From contig NZ_OPYL01000003.1 of the NCBI RefSeq assembly GCF_900343125.1, positions 62,001 through 126,000 on the forward strand: 64,000 bases of DNA, read 5' to 3'. The position numbers were made by a program, and so were the translations under genes. The stretch's first letter is position 1; each line of letters begins with the position of its first letter. The notes under the pieces are model-generated. The model saw only the letters and a program-made list of their open reading frames with translations, did no database searches and had not been told where the DNA came from. Of the stretch, positions 19,401 through 27,844 are shown piece after piece. This DNA comes from Dysgonomonas sp. Marseille-P4361. Its GTDB lineage: Bacteria > Bacteroidota > Bacteroidia > Bacteroidales > Dysgonomonadaceae.

Positions 19401-19554
19401 CAATGGACGAATAGCAATGGGAGTTGCTGTAATTGGAGGAATGGTGGTTTCTACCCTTCTTACAATATTTGTTGTACCTGCTATGTATTTATACATATCT
19501 ACAGACAGAAAGAAAAAGGAAGAAGCTAATACTAATATACAAGAAGCCTTGTAA
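16498..19554 (+). CDS. RND multidrug efflux pump, inner-membrane subunit (HAE-1 type)
   Basis: A 1018-residue AcrB/MexB-like proton antiporter. It starts with the family signature SELSIKRPVLSTV and the first transmembrane helix, then shows the repeated architecture of two periplasmic porter/docking loops and twelve helices. The proton-relay pair is in GLVVDDAIVVTENI in helix 4; the second half carries the equivalent GIIMLIGLVAKNGILIVEFANQ. The REYPNIDNPIISV segment and FREFSIVVAGAV are typical. It uses proton motive force to expel hydrophobic compounds via the adaptor and the TolC-like protein encoded on either side. Drug class cannot be inferred. Confidence 0.96.
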   Translation: MTISELSIKRPVLSTVFVLIIFLLGMIGYTYLGVREYPNIDNPIISVNVSYPGANAEIIENQITEPLEQNINGIPGIRSLTSSSSQGSCRITIEFELTVDLETAANDVRDKVSRAQRYLPRDCDPPTVSKADADATPIIQISIQSEKRSLLELSEIAELTVKERLQTIPNVSAVEIWGQNRYSMRLWLDPTKMASYGITPMDIKSAVDRENVELPSGSIEGDNMELSIRTLGLMQTPEEFNSMIIKEDNQNVVRFKDVGTAELGTENHRNIMRRNGVPAVTTVIIPQPGANQIEISDEAMIRLEQLKKDLPEDVYIDVAFDNTKFIRASIAEVEETIYIAFVLVVIIIFLFLRDWRVTLVPCVVIPVSLVGAFFVMYVAGFSINVLSMLAIVLAVGLVVDDAIVVTENIYLKIEGGMSPRQAGIEGSKEIFFAVISTTITLIAVFFPIVFLEGMTGRLFREFSIVVAGAVLISAFVALTFTPMLATKLLKKQDKPNWFYRKTDPFFQWLTHSYQKGLQHFLNYKIIIWPLIILTLFGMYYLNSIIPSEMAPLEDRSQITIRTSGPEGATYEYNRNYTEKIAQIADSVAPERLINTMRVWTGGGNINLMLPDIKDRRRSQMEIADELAKAVRPQTGARAFVQQQSTFGGRRSSMPIQYVLQATNLEKLQEFIPEFMKRVSESPLFQMSDVNLKFTKPETRIIIDRDKAALLGVSTRDIGQTLQYALSGQRMGYFYMNGKQYQILGEINRQQRNTPLDLKSIYLKNMSGSMIQMNNLVKLEESVAPPQLYRYNRFTSATISAGLSPGITIGAGLDEMDRIAKDVLDDTFRTALSGDSKDFRESSSSLMFAFVLAILLIFLILAAQFESFKDPFVVMLTVPLAIFGALVFMHFSGVTMNIFSQIGIIMLIGLVAKNGILIVEFANQRQESGMSKLEAIQGASVQRLRPILMTSFSTVLGLLPLALASAEGANGRIAMGVAVIGGMVVSTLLTIFVVPAMYLYISTDRKKKEEANTNIQEAL

Positions 19555-19577
19555 ATTTATTTTTGAATTATATTCTT

Positions 19578-20894
19578 ATGAAAAAGACTATTTCTATTAT
19601 ATTATTTTTCACTTTACCTCTGATTGCTTCAGCACAGGTTATGTATGATCTTAAAAGTTGTATTGAAGTCGGATTGCAACAAAATTATGACATTCGAATA
19701 ACTCGGAACAATCAGGAAGTATCAGACAATAACCTTACAATAGGAAATGCCGGATATTTACCTACACTCGATTTAACAGCTGGCTATTCGGGAACATCAA
19801 ACAATACGACTCAGAATTTAACTAACGGCGAACAAAATAAAAACAATGGAGTAAACAATCAATTACTAAATGCTGGTGTTAACCTAAATTGGACAGTATT
19901 TGATGGCTTTAACATACAGACAAATCATAAAAGATTGAAACAGCTTCAGCAGATGGGAGAATTGAATACCCGGTTGGAGATAGAGAATTTTATAGCCAAT
20001 CTCGCTGCTGAATATTATAATTATATACAGCAAAATATTCGGCTTAATAACCTTCAGTATGCCGTTAAATTGTCAAAAGAGCGTCTGCGTATCGTAGAGG
20101 CTCGTTATCAAATAGGAGATGGATCTAGACTCGAAATGCAACAGGCTAGAGTTGACTTCAATAGTGATAGTTCTCAGCTCATAAAGCAATACGAAATTTT
20201 ACATACTTCCCGTGTTGCTCTGAACGAAATGATGGCTATTAGCGATGTTAGCCAACAGATACAAACAAAAGACGCTAAGATCACATTTAATGAGCAGTTA
20301 AAACAGAATGAAATTTGGGAAAATACTTTAAGTTCAAACTCTTTCTTATTATTAGCCGAAAAGAATAAAAATCTCAGCATACTTGATCTCAAATCGGCAC
20401 AAAGCGAAAATTATCCATACCTTAGGTTGAATGCCGGATATGGAATATCAAAAAACATTTATAATACAGGTACAATAGATAATCAGCGCACTTTAGGTTT
20501 CAATTATGGATTAACTCTTGGTTTCAATATCTTTAGTGGAGGTAATCGTAAACGTAAACAAAAGAATGCCAGAATCGAAATAGAGAATAAACAACTTCAA
20601 TACGATCAGATGTTGCTGTCTATAAAAGCTGATTTCACTAATATCTGGATGGCTTATCGTAACAATATTGAGTTAACAAATCTAGAACGAGAGAATGTAG
20701 AAACAGCCAGAGAAAATCATGACATAGCGGTAGAACGTTATAAACTTGGTGATCTGGCGGGAATTGAATTACGTGAAGCTCAAAATAGTTTGCTTGCAGC
20801 AGAAGAAAGGCTTGTAAAAGCTGAGTATGACACTAAGTTGTGTGAAATTTCACTTATGCAGATTAGTGGTCAGGCAATGACTTATTATGAATAA
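19578..20894 (+). CDS. TolC-family outer membrane efflux channel
   Basis: A 438-residue TolC/OprM-like protein. I chose the ATG at 19578, which gives a signal peptide MKKTISIILFFTLPLIASAQ; an upstream TTG at 19563 would extend it by five residues without homology value. After LKSCIEVGLQQNYDIRI the sequence has the two OEP repeats of long coiled-coil helices and short barrel strands, such as NLNWTVFDGFN and YGLTLGFNIFSGG. Paired motifs ARYQIGDGSRLEMQQARVD and VERYKLGDLAGIELREAQNS mark the repeat unit. It forms the outer-membrane exit of the exporter; the gene lies 23 bases after the pump stop. Confidence 0.94.
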   Translation: MKKTISIILFFTLPLIASAQVMYDLKSCIEVGLQQNYDIRITRNNQEVSDNNLTIGNAGYLPTLDLTAGYSGTSNNTTQNLTNGEQNKNNGVNNQLLNAGVNLNWTVFDGFNIQTNHKRLKQLQQMGELNTRLEIENFIANLAAEYYNYIQQNIRLNNLQYAVKLSKERLRIVEARYQIGDGSRLEMQQARVDFNSDSSQLIKQYEILHTSRVALNEMMAISDVSQQIQTKDAKITFNEQLKQNEIWENTLSSNSFLLLAEKNKNLSILDLKSAQSENYPYLRLNAGYGISKNIYNTGTIDNQRTLGFNYGLTLGFNIFSGGNRKRKQKNARIEIENKQLQYDQMLLSIKADFTNIWMAYRNNIELTNLERENVETARENHDIAVERYKLGDLAGIELREAQNSLLAAEERLVKAEYDTKLCEISLMQISGQAMTYYE

Positions 20895-20959
20895 CATAAT
20901 ACTTTGAGTGGAATCAGAAGTTTTTACTCCTTTAATTTTCTATAGAGTACACAGAAATG

Positions 20960-20967
20960 TATCTTTG
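20960..20967 (+). promoter_or_regulatory. -7 box for lipA
   Basis: TATCTTTG fits TAnnTTTG and lies 28-35 bases before the lipA ATG. Confidence 0.65.
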
Positions 20968-20994
20968 TGCATTCACTTTTGAATTCACATATAG

Positions 20995-21834
20995 ATGGAA
21001 AGGATTAAAAAACCAGATTGGTTAAAAATTAAGATAGGAGGAGAACGTTATTCCGATACACAAGGGATAGTAGATTCTCACGGATTGCACACAATTTGTT
21101 CAAGTGGCAAATGTCCTAACATTGGAGAATGCTGGGGACGAGGAACCGCTACTTTTATGATTGGAGGCGATATCTGTACTCGTTCATGCAAGTTTTGTAA
21201 CACAAAAACAGGACGTCCCCTACCCTTAAATTCGAATGAACCTGCAAATATAGCTAATTCTATTCAGCTGATGGGGCTTAAACACGCTGTTATTACATCC
21301 GTTGACAGAGATGACCTCCCTGACTTAGGAGCACAACATTGGGTAGATACAATCAATAAGATACGAGAAGTAAACCCTTCAACTACTATAGAAGTTCTTG
21401 TTCCCGATTTTCAAGGGAAACTTGATCTTGTTGACTTAGTGTGTAATGCCCAACCAGACGTAATATCTCACAATATAGAAACTGTTCGCCGCTTAACACC
21501 TGAAGTTAGAAGTGCTGCAAAATATGATGTAAGCTTAACTGTATTGAAACGAATTGCAGAAAATGGATTAAAAGCCAAATCGGGCTTAATGGTTGGATTA
21601 GGCGAGACTGTCGATGAGATTATTCAAGTAATGGATGATCTAAGAGCTGTAAATTGTTCTGTCCTAACAATAGGACAATATTTACAACCAACCAGAAAAC
21701 ATCTACCCGTTAAATCGTACATGCATCCTGACGAATTTAAACGCTTGAAAGATATAGCTATTGAGAAAGGTTTTAATCATGTAGAAAGTGGTCCTTTGGT
21801 ACGCTCTTCTTATCATGCAGAAAATTGTTTATAA
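20995..21834 (+). CDS. lipA: Lipoyl synthase
   Basis: A 279-residue radical SAM enzyme that inserts two sulfurs into protein-bound octanoyl groups to make lipoyl cofactors of 2-oxoacid dehydrogenases and the glycine cleavage H protein. The auxiliary cluster cysteines are in CSSGKCPNIGECW (near residue 35) and the radical SAM cluster in CTRSCKFCNT; the C-terminal RSSYHAE supplies the serine ligand of the auxiliary cluster. GGDICTR and the GLMVGLGET motif are also typical. It stands alone between its own promoter box and a strong terminator. GcvT in this window is a system that relies on lipoylated H protein. Confidence 0.97.
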   Translation: MERIKKPDWLKIKIGGERYSDTQGIVDSHGLHTICSSGKCPNIGECWGRGTATFMIGGDICTRSCKFCNTKTGRPLPLNSNEPANIANSIQLMGLKHAVITSVDRDDLPDLGAQHWVDTINKIREVNPSTTIEVLVPDFQGKLDLVDLVCNAQPDVISHNIETVRRLTPEVRSAAKYDVSLTVLKRIAENGLKAKSGLMVGLGETVDEIIQVMDDLRAVNCSVLTIGQYLQPTRKHLPVKSYMHPDEFKRLKDIAIEKGFNHVESGPLVRSSYHAENCL

Positions 21835-21853
21835 TTCTTTTCTTTATAATATT

Positions 21854-21878
21854 GACCTCTTAATAAAATTGAGAGGTC
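21854..21878 (+). terminator. Terminator after lipA
   Basis: GACCTCT pairs with AGAGGTC and pairing continues through a T-G wobble and AAT/ATT to a three-base loop; TTTTTCTT follows. Confidence 0.85.
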
Positions 21879-22080
21879 TTTTTCTTGCACACACTGCGAA
21901 CATCACAAAAACACATATAAATCTATAGTATTCTCAGTGAGTTTTTACGACTAATATTACTTAGGCTTTTTCAAACAGAAAACTTCTATCAAAAGAAATC
22001 TAAGGGAAATAAGTAAAGCGAACACATTCTACGCATATAGATATATAATACATTCGCAAACAAACAATAAACACGTTATA

Positions 22081-22842
22081 TTATTGTTTTTCTGTCAGAT
22101 ACTTCCAGAATCGCTTAGGCATGTGCTGACGCTGCAGTTTGAGATTCATTCGTTCCTTTATAGTCATTGATTTGAAGTAACCTTTCCACAATTCTTGGAA
22201 AAGTTTTTCATCTTCTGCCATCAGTTTCTCATCCAACTTACCACTTAATAGATGATCATCGCTTTCAAGGATAATTTCTTGCGTTGTAGTCAAATCATAA
22301 TAATATCCATACTTCCTTTTGACATCATAGATCACCCATTTTTGGTCTGAAAATCGATCTCTGAAATGAGAAAGAGCTAAAGGCAAGGCATTATGTCTAG
22401 GCGAAACTGTAGCAAAAAAGATATCATCAGCAGCTTTCTGAAATCGCACAAACTGTTTTAAATAAAGTTCTTCATGCGATACTTTGCGGGCTATTTTATG
22501 CATTTGCAACACATCATCATCCGAAAAGTCAGTCTCGATAGATATTTTGGAATCAATCACTTTCTTTATATATCGAAATAACAAGTCATCACTTTCCTCT
22601 TCTTCCGATAGCCAGACATAGGATAACATGTTCAATGCTCCTTTTGTCATTTTTTTCTCCAAAGCACTCCACACTCTATCGGCCCTGTCTTGCTGAGTTA
22701 CTACAGTATATTCTTCCTCTGTAAACATTGGTACCACATCTCCTACCTCCAAAAGATGATCCGGAAATATTTTTCTGCTATATGCATCAAAAATAGCAGT
22801 AAGCAGTCCCTCGAACGTTTTATCGTAGAAAAAAACAATCAT
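22081..22842 (-). CDS. DUF4130 / TIGR03915-type putative DNA metabolism protein
   Basis: A 253-residue protein of the family regularly found beside a dedicated radical SAM protein (TIGR03916) and predicted to work with it in DNA repair or modification. Visible family features are the opening FFYDKTFEGLLTAIFDAY, the phrase HEELYLKQFVRFQ, the block FATVSPRHNALPLALSHFRDRF and the segment WVIYDVKRKYGYYYDL. No catalytic mechanism is established for the family. Here the partner gene lies upstream in the same direction, but an unknown exported-protein gene separates them, ending 3 bases before this gene starts. Start ATG at 22842 fits the family N-terminus. Confidence 0.88.
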   Translation of the reverse strand: MIVFFYDKTFEGLLTAIFDAYSRKIFPDHLLEVGDVVPMFTEEEYTVVTQQDRADRVWSALEKKMTKGALNMLSYVWLSEEEESDDLLFRYIKKVIDSKISIETDFSDDDVLQMHKIARKVSHEELYLKQFVRFQKAADDIFFATVSPRHNALPLALSHFRDRFSDQKWVIYDVKRKYGYYYDLTTTQEIILESDDHLLSGKLDEKLMAEDEKLFQELWKGYFKSMTIKERMNLKLQRQHMPKRFWKYLTEKQ

Positions 22843-22845
22843 ACT

Positions 22846-23499
22846 TTACTCTTCACACTTTATAAGAGTAATTCTAGTTTCGTAACCAATCCAGTAGATT
22901 ATTTCTTCTCCTTTCTTGTTATATCTAGTTTTCTCTCGTAGATAACATATAACATCGTCATTTTCCCAATAAAAACTATTCGCAGCCCCCCCTATCATAG
23001 GACCTTCACACAGTTGGTATTCTCCATTTACTTTTCTCTCCAAATAAAACTTCATTCCATCTGCATCCAAATAACTAAAACGGTATTTTCCTGATGGAGA
23101 ATATATATATGTCGCTGGATCTCCATAGCCTTCTTTTATATTTTTCAAGTCAAACACACTGACACTTATGACTGGATTTTCGAATAATGCTACATCTACC
23201 TCAGGATAATACGATATAATATCTTGCTCTAAAAGATAGCCTCCGACAAAGTCAATCAAAATCTCGTTACCTTCTATTCGTTTCTCCACAGCCAGTCTAG
23301 CTTCCTCACCTGTCAGTATTTTAAATTTACTTTTCTTCAACTTATTATAATCGTACACCCCTATATCCAATGCTTTAGTATTTATCTTGTAGCAGCATTT
23401 TTCTTGAGAAAACAAAGAAACTATTCCCAAGTGAAGAAGAAAGGGTATAAATAATATTCTTACCCTAGTCCGGGAAAATAATAGACAACTGTCCTTCAT
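22846..23499 (-). CDS. Unknown exported protein between the radical SAM and DUF4130 genes
   Basis: I do not recognise this 217-residue protein. The N-terminus has an arginine-containing start followed by a hydrophobic stretch (FIPFLLHLGIVSLFSQ), which reads as a signal peptide ending near residue 32, then a cysteine pair KCCYK. The mature part is beta-rich with many aromatic and charged residues (YIYSPSGKYRFSYLDADG, VICYLREKT). Its first 35 bases overlap the end of the radical SAM gene, and the stop is 3 bases before the DUF4130 start, so it is embedded in that operon. No shorter methionine start is available before the signal. Overlap and signal support a real gene; function is open. Confidence 0.68.
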   Translation of the reverse strand: MKDSCLLFSRTRVRILFIPFLLHLGIVSLFSQEKCCYKINTKALDIGVYDYNKLKKSKFKILTGEEARLAVEKRIEGNEILIDFVGGYLLEQDIISYYPEVDVALFENPVISVSVFDLKNIKEGYGDPATYIYSPSGKYRFSYLDADGMKFYLERKVNGEYQLCEGPMIGGAANSFYWENDDVICYLREKTRYNKKGEEIIYWIGYETRITLIKCEE

Positions 23500-24730
23500 C
23501 TTTTTTTCTTTTTTTAGGTTCTATCAAAATTTTACGTACATAGTCCGGAGTTAGTTCATTTACTGTATTCATAGCTAACTCGTTACAAGTTATAAAATAC
23601 TGTGCTTTCTTCATCACAACACCTATTTTCTTTAAATGTAAAGCATTTAATCGTCTGTACCGTCGCGATGTTACAATAAACTGAGCTGACTTCACTCCTA
23701 TACCGGGCACTCGTAAAATCACAGCATAGTCTGCCTTATTGATATCCACCGGGAAAAACTCGGGATGTCGTAAGGCCCATGCTAACTTAGGATCTATCTC
23801 CAAATCCAGATCAGGAAAACTATCATCTACTATTTCGTCGGCTCTATATTGATAAAAACGCATCAGCCAATCCGCTTGATACAGTCTATTTTCTCGTACC
23901 AAAGGAGCCTGCTTCAATACAGGTAAACGAGAGTCATAACTATTGACAGGGATAAAACCTGAATAGTAAACCCGTCTCATTTGTGTCTGTTGATAAAGGA
24001 CAGAAGACACACGTAAAATATCTTTATCTCTCTCGTTTGTTGCACCTACAATCATTTGAGTGCTTTGTCCTGCGGGTACAAAACGAGGTGCTGATCTAAA
24101 TTTACGCCTATCTTCGATACTTTGCATCATACCTTGCTGTATGTAGCGCATCGGTTTGTAAACACTTTGGTAATCTTTCTCTGGGGCAAGTAATTTGAGA
24201 TTTGTTTCAGTCGGTATCTCTAGATTAACACTCATACGATCGGCATACATTCCTGCCTCATTCACCAACTCCTGGCTTGCTCCAGGAATACTCTTCATGT
24301 GAATATATCCATTGAAACGGTGTGTCATACGCAGTTCTTTTATAACACGCACCATTCGTTCCATCGTATAGTCTGGATTATTTATCACTCCCGAACTCAG
24401 AAATAAGCCTTCGATGTAATTCCTTCTGTAAAACTGGATGGTAAGGTCAACCAATTCACTCACAGTAAAAGTGGCTCTTGGTATGTCATTACTCCTTCTA
24501 TTAATACAATAAGCACAATCGTATATACAAAAGTTGGTTAGCATTATCTTCAATAACGAAACACACCTCCCATCTTCGGTAAAGCTATGACAAATACCCA
24601 TTCCTCCTACAGTATTTCCAAGCCCACCAGCTTTATTCTTACGGACTGTCCCACTGGAAGAGCACGAAACGTCATACTTAGCCGATTCGGCCAAAACTTT
24701 CAGTTTTTCGAGTACATTATCGTTCACCAT
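23465..24730 (-). CDS. Putative DNA modification/repair radical SAM protein (TIGR03916-type)
   Basis: A 421-residue protein with a radical SAM CxxxCxxC cluster at Cys68, Cys72 and Cys75 (FCIYDCAYC), an N-terminal GGMGICHSFTEDGRC segment with two more cysteines, and a C-terminal helix-hairpin-helix region (DINKADYAVILRVPGIGVKSAQ) that suggests DNA binding. The family is predicted, not shown, to act on DNA bases, by loose analogy with spore photoproduct lyase, and pairs with DUF4130 proteins. It is the first gene of a leftward trio. No exact TAnnTTTG box is visible in the 206-base divergent gap. Confidence 0.9.
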   Translation of the reverse strand: MVNDNVLEKLKVLAESAKYDVSCSSSGTVRKNKAGGLGNTVGGMGICHSFTEDGRCVSLLKIMLTNFCIYDCAYCINRRSNDIPRATFTVSELVDLTIQFYRRNYIEGLFLSSGVINNPDYTMERMVRVIKELRMTHRFNGYIHMKSIPGASQELVNEAGMYADRMSVNLEIPTETNLKLLAPEKDYQSVYKPMRYIQQGMMQSIEDRRKFRSAPRFVPAGQSTQMIVGATNERDKDILRVSSVLYQQTQMRRVYYSGFIPVNSYDSRLPVLKQAPLVRENRLYQADWLMRFYQYRADEIVDDSFPDLDLEIDPKLAWALRHPEFFPVDINKADYAVILRVPGIGVKSAQFIVTSRRYRRLNALHLKKIGVVMKKAQYFITCNELAMNTVNELTPDYVRKILIEPKKRKKDEGQLSIIFPD

Positions 24731-24901
24731 CTCTACAAAGAAAAAGAATATAATTTAGAGTCTGCAACAAATCACATTAAAACAAGTTTGATTGTTGAAA
24801 AGAATTCCTACAAACACATAAACAATTAGTTTCCAGCCCTTAACCATATTCAAAAATATAACATCTGATAAATACCTACATTAGAAATCACTTCTTTTAT
24901 G

Positions 24902-24909
24902 TACATTTG
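24902..24909 (+). promoter_or_regulatory. -7 box for the NlpC/P60-kinase-murQ operon
   Basis: TACATTTG fits TAnnTTTG, 28-35 bases before the ATG at 24937. Confidence 0.65.
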
Positions 24910-24936
24910 TATTCATGCCAATTTTAGAATAAAACA

Positions 24937-26139
24937 ATGAAAAAACTAAGCCTACTCATAATCATTCTTTCGATCACGACTTTTCTTTTCAGCCAAGAAG
25001 ATAAGCCAATCTACAAACACACTGAATTGGAAATAGCTATACAAAGAGTACAAAAAGAATACAACCCTGACAAACGGGTAAACATATTCGACATTAAAGT
25101 TTCTAACGAAGATAAACACCCAACGATTATAGGGAAGACATCAAATACGGCTGCATATAAGACATTGCTTAAAGATGCCAGAGAAATTTATGGAGACCAA
25201 TTGGTTGATAAAGTAGAATTACTACCTGCATCCGAATTAGGAGAGAAGACATATGGTGTCATAAACTTGTCAGTTGCTGACATACGTGAAGAACCCGACT
25301 TTACGAAAGGAATGGCAACTCAATCTATATTGGGTACACCAATACGCATTTATGAAAAAAAAGATTGGTATAGAATACAGACTCCTGATGGATATATAGG
25401 ATGGTCTCAATTGGCTAATTTTCATCCAATGAATAAAGATGAGTTCAATGAATGGATCTCAGCCGAAAAAGTGATCTTCACTGATTTCTTCGGATTTTCT
25501 TATTCCAAAGCGGATAAAAACAGCCAAACAGTTACCGACCTAGTAAATGGCAATATGCTCCGTTTAGAAGGAACTAAAGGTGATTTTTATAAAGTATCAT
25601 ATCCAGATGGAAAAACAGCCTATGTTCTGAAATCACAAGCAAAACCATATACAGAATGGAAAAGTTCGATAGAGTTGACTCAAAAAAGCATCATAGACAA
25701 AGCATTCACCCTGATGGGAATTCCTTATGTATGGGGAGGAACTTCTGTTAAAGGAATGGATTGTAGTGGCTACACTAAGACCGTTTTATTCATGCACGGT
25801 ATCATTCTTATGCGTGATGCGTCACAGCAAGTAAACACCGGAATCCCAGTGGATATTTCTCGTAATTATGATAATCTGGAGATTGGAGATCTTATGTTCT
25901 TTGGCAAGAAAGGTGAAGATGGAAGAGAACGAATTCGCCATGTAGGTTTTTATATAGGCAATCAGAAATTCATTCATGCATCGGGAAGTATCCGCGTTAG
26001 TAGTATTGATCCAAATGCTGCAGATTATGATGAAATAAATGCAAAAGAATTCATCAGAGCGACACGCATTATTGGAGCTGTGGATACGAATGGTATATGG
26101 ACAATAGACAACAATCCGATGTATGGAATTCAAGAATAA
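24937..26139 (+). CDS. Exported NlpC/P60 peptidoglycan endopeptidase with SH3 domains
   Basis: A 400-residue protein with a signal peptide (residues 1 to about 20). Two bacterial SH3-like regions follow at about 108-162 and 175-235, then a C40 cysteine peptidase domain from about 250. Catalytic residues are Cys276 in GMDCSGY, His335 in RIRHVGFY and a third polar site near His347 in FIHASG. The layout matches dipeptidyl-peptidase VI/YkfC-like enzymes, which cut between D-Glu and the diamino acid of peptide stems. It is followed 12 bases later by the kinase and then murQ, implying a peptidoglycan recycling unit. Exact cleavage specificity is inferred. Confidence 0.9.
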   Translation: MKKLSLLIIILSITTFLFSQEDKPIYKHTELEIAIQRVQKEYNPDKRVNIFDIKVSNEDKHPTIIGKTSNTAAYKTLLKDAREIYGDQLVDKVELLPASELGEKTYGVINLSVADIREEPDFTKGMATQSILGTPIRIYEKKDWYRIQTPDGYIGWSQLANFHPMNKDEFNEWISAEKVIFTDFFGFSYSKADKNSQTVTDLVNGNMLRLEGTKGDFYKVSYPDGKTAYVLKSQAKPYTEWKSSIELTQKSIIDKAFTLMGIPYVWGGTSVKGMDCSGYTKTVLFMHGIILMRDASQQVNTGIPVDISRNYDNLEIGDLMFFGKKGEDGRERIRHVGFYIGNQKFIHASGSIRVSSIDPNAADYDEINAKEFIRATRIIGAVDTNGIWTIDNNPMYGIQE

Positions 26140-26151
26140 AAACAGACTCAC

Positions 26152-27003
26152 ATGATATTGATAGCAGACGGAGGCTCTACAAAAACAGACTGGCGAATTG
26201 CCAAAAGTGGGCAAGAAATAAAGCGAATCCAAACAAAGGGGATAAATCCATATTTTTGTTCATCTGAGGAGATAGAGATAGAAATAACAGATTATTTATT
26301 ACCTGAAATAAAAGACTGTGATATTTCTGATATTTACTTCCTTGGAGCTGGCTGTAATACCTTAGAAAAGCAAAATATCATCAAAGATATTTTATTAAAA
26401 AAGATTTGTAATACAAGAACAATCTTAATCGAATCAGATCTTATTGGCGCTGCTATAGGGCTTTGTGAAAACAAAAAAGGCATTGTATGCATACTTGGAA
26501 CAGGCTCCAATTCGTGTCTTTATAATGGAAAAGAAATAGTAGAACAAGTGTCACCCTTAGGTTATATATTGGGTGATGAAGGAAGTGGAGCTGTATTAGG
26601 GCGTCTGTTTATTAATGCTTGTCTCAAAAATCAATTATCTGAAAATATAAAAAAACGATTCCTTGATGAATATAAATTGACGCCAGCCATTATTCTAGAC
26701 AAAGTATATAGAGAAGCTGCTCCTAATCGTTTTTTAGCAAGTATTTCTCCATTTATACTAGAAAATATTCAAGATGAGAAAGTGTATAACCTAGTATATG
26801 ATTCGTTTAAAGACTTTTTCGTGAAGAATGTAATGCAATATAATGATTGGAAGACCTTACCAATACACCTAACTGGATCCGTTGCCTATCATTATAGAGA
26901 CATACTTAAGCCTGTAGGAAAAGATCTTGGTTTACATATAGAAACTATTACTCAATCTCCTCTGGAAAATTTAATTAAATATTTCTCTAAAGAACAATAC
27001 TAA
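26152..27003 (+). CDS. BadF/BadG-type amino sugar kinase, probable MurNAc (or GlcNAc) kinase
   Basis: A 283-residue ASKHA-fold kinase. The N-terminal phosphate-1 loop is ADGGSTKTDWR (residues 5-15); phosphate-2 is CILGTGSNSCLYNG; GDEGSGAVLGR and LTGSVAYHY are the adenosine and late loops. Members act on N-acetylglucosamine or N-acetylmuramic acid. The gene is followed by murQ after a single base, which favours production of MurNAc 6-phosphate, the MurQ substrate; MurNAc kinases of this fold are known in Bacteroidales such as Tannerella. Because a GlcNAc kinase would share every motif I can see, the substrate stays uncertain and I give no symbol. Confidence 0.85.
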   Translation: MILIADGGSTKTDWRIAKSGQEIKRIQTKGINPYFCSSEEIEIEITDYLLPEIKDCDISDIYFLGAGCNTLEKQNIIKDILLKKICNTRTILIESDLIGAAIGLCENKKGIVCILGTGSNSCLYNGKEIVEQVSPLGYILGDEGSGAVLGRLFINACLKNQLSENIKKRFLDEYKLTPAIILDKVYREAAPNRFLASISPFILENIQDEKVYNLVYDSFKDFFVKNVMQYNDWKTLPIHLTGSVAYHYRDILKPVGKDLGLHIETITQSPLENLIKYFSKEQY

Positions 27004-27004
27004 A

Positions 27005-27823
27005 ATGACATTCATAAAAATAACAGAACAACCATCTTTATACGACAATCTGGAGGAAAAATCCGTACACGAACTACTTGTCGGCATTAATAACGAGGAT
27101 CAGAAAGTAGCTTTGGCTGTACAAGAAGTTATACCCCAGATAGAACAACTTGTAGAACAGATTATTTCTCGTATGCAACAAGGTGGGCGTATTTTTTATA
27201 TTGGTGCAGGAACGAGTGGACGACTTGGAGTATTGGATGCATCAGAAATACCCCCTACTTTTGGTATGCCCAATACGCTTGTTGTAGGAATCATTGCAGG
27301 AGGTGATACAGCTTTGCGAAATCCTGTAGAAGGTGCAGAAGACAATATGGAAGCAGGATGGAAAGAACTTCAAGAACATAACATAAATACAAACGATACG
27401 GTGATAGGTATAGCAGCATCGGGTACAACCCCTTTTGTCATAGGAGCTTTACACGAAGCGCGTAAAAATAATATATTGACAGCTTCTATATCGAGTAATC
27501 CCAATTCACCTATTTCGAAAGAGGCAGATATAGCAATAGAAATGATAGTCGGGTCTGAGTTTGTGACTGGTAGCTCTCGAATGAAATCGGGAACAGGACA
27601 AAAAATGATTCTAAATATGATAACTACCTCTACCATGATAAAACTAGGAAGAGTGAAAGGGAATAAGATGGTAAATATGCAACTATCGAATGCTAAATTG
27701 GTAGATAGAGGCACAAAAATGATAGTTGACGAACTTGGATTAAACTATGAGCAAGCTAAAAGACTCCTTTTGCTGCATGGGTCTGTAAAGAAAGCAATTA
27801 ACTCTTACCTAGAAACCAAGTGA
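27005..27823 (+). CDS. murQ: N-acetylmuramic acid 6-phosphate etherase
   Basis: A 272-residue SIS-domain lyase that splits the lactyl ether of MurNAc 6-phosphate to GlcNAc 6-phosphate and D-lactate. The N-terminus ITEQPSLYDNLEEKSVHELL is family-typical, then come GRIFYIGAGTSGRLGVLDASEIPPTFG, the GGDTALRNPVEGAEDN loop with the catalytic glutamate, GIAASGTTPFV and TGSSRMKSGTGQKM. There is no phosphotransferase permease next to it, so substrate phosphorylation presumably comes from the adjoining kinase. Last gene of the operon; no clear terminator follows. Confidence 0.97.
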   Translation: MTFIKITEQPSLYDNLEEKSVHELLVGINNEDQKVALAVQEVIPQIEQLVEQIISRMQQGGRIFYIGAGTSGRLGVLDASEIPPTFGMPNTLVVGIIAGGDTALRNPVEGAEDNMEAGWKELQEHNINTNDTVIGIAASGTTPFVIGALHEARKNNILTASISSNPNSPISKEADIAIEMIVGSEFVTGSSRMKSGTGQKMILNMITTSTMIKLGRVKGNKMVNMQLSNAKLVDRGTKMIVDELGLNYEQAKRLLLLHGSVKKAINSYLETK

Positions 27824-27844
27824 TTTTAAAGGGCATACACTCAT

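Noticed and set aside
17508-19496. Several minus-strand reading frames inside the RND pump gene
   Set aside because: They lie wholly within a well-supported 1018-residue coding sequence and look like frame shadows.
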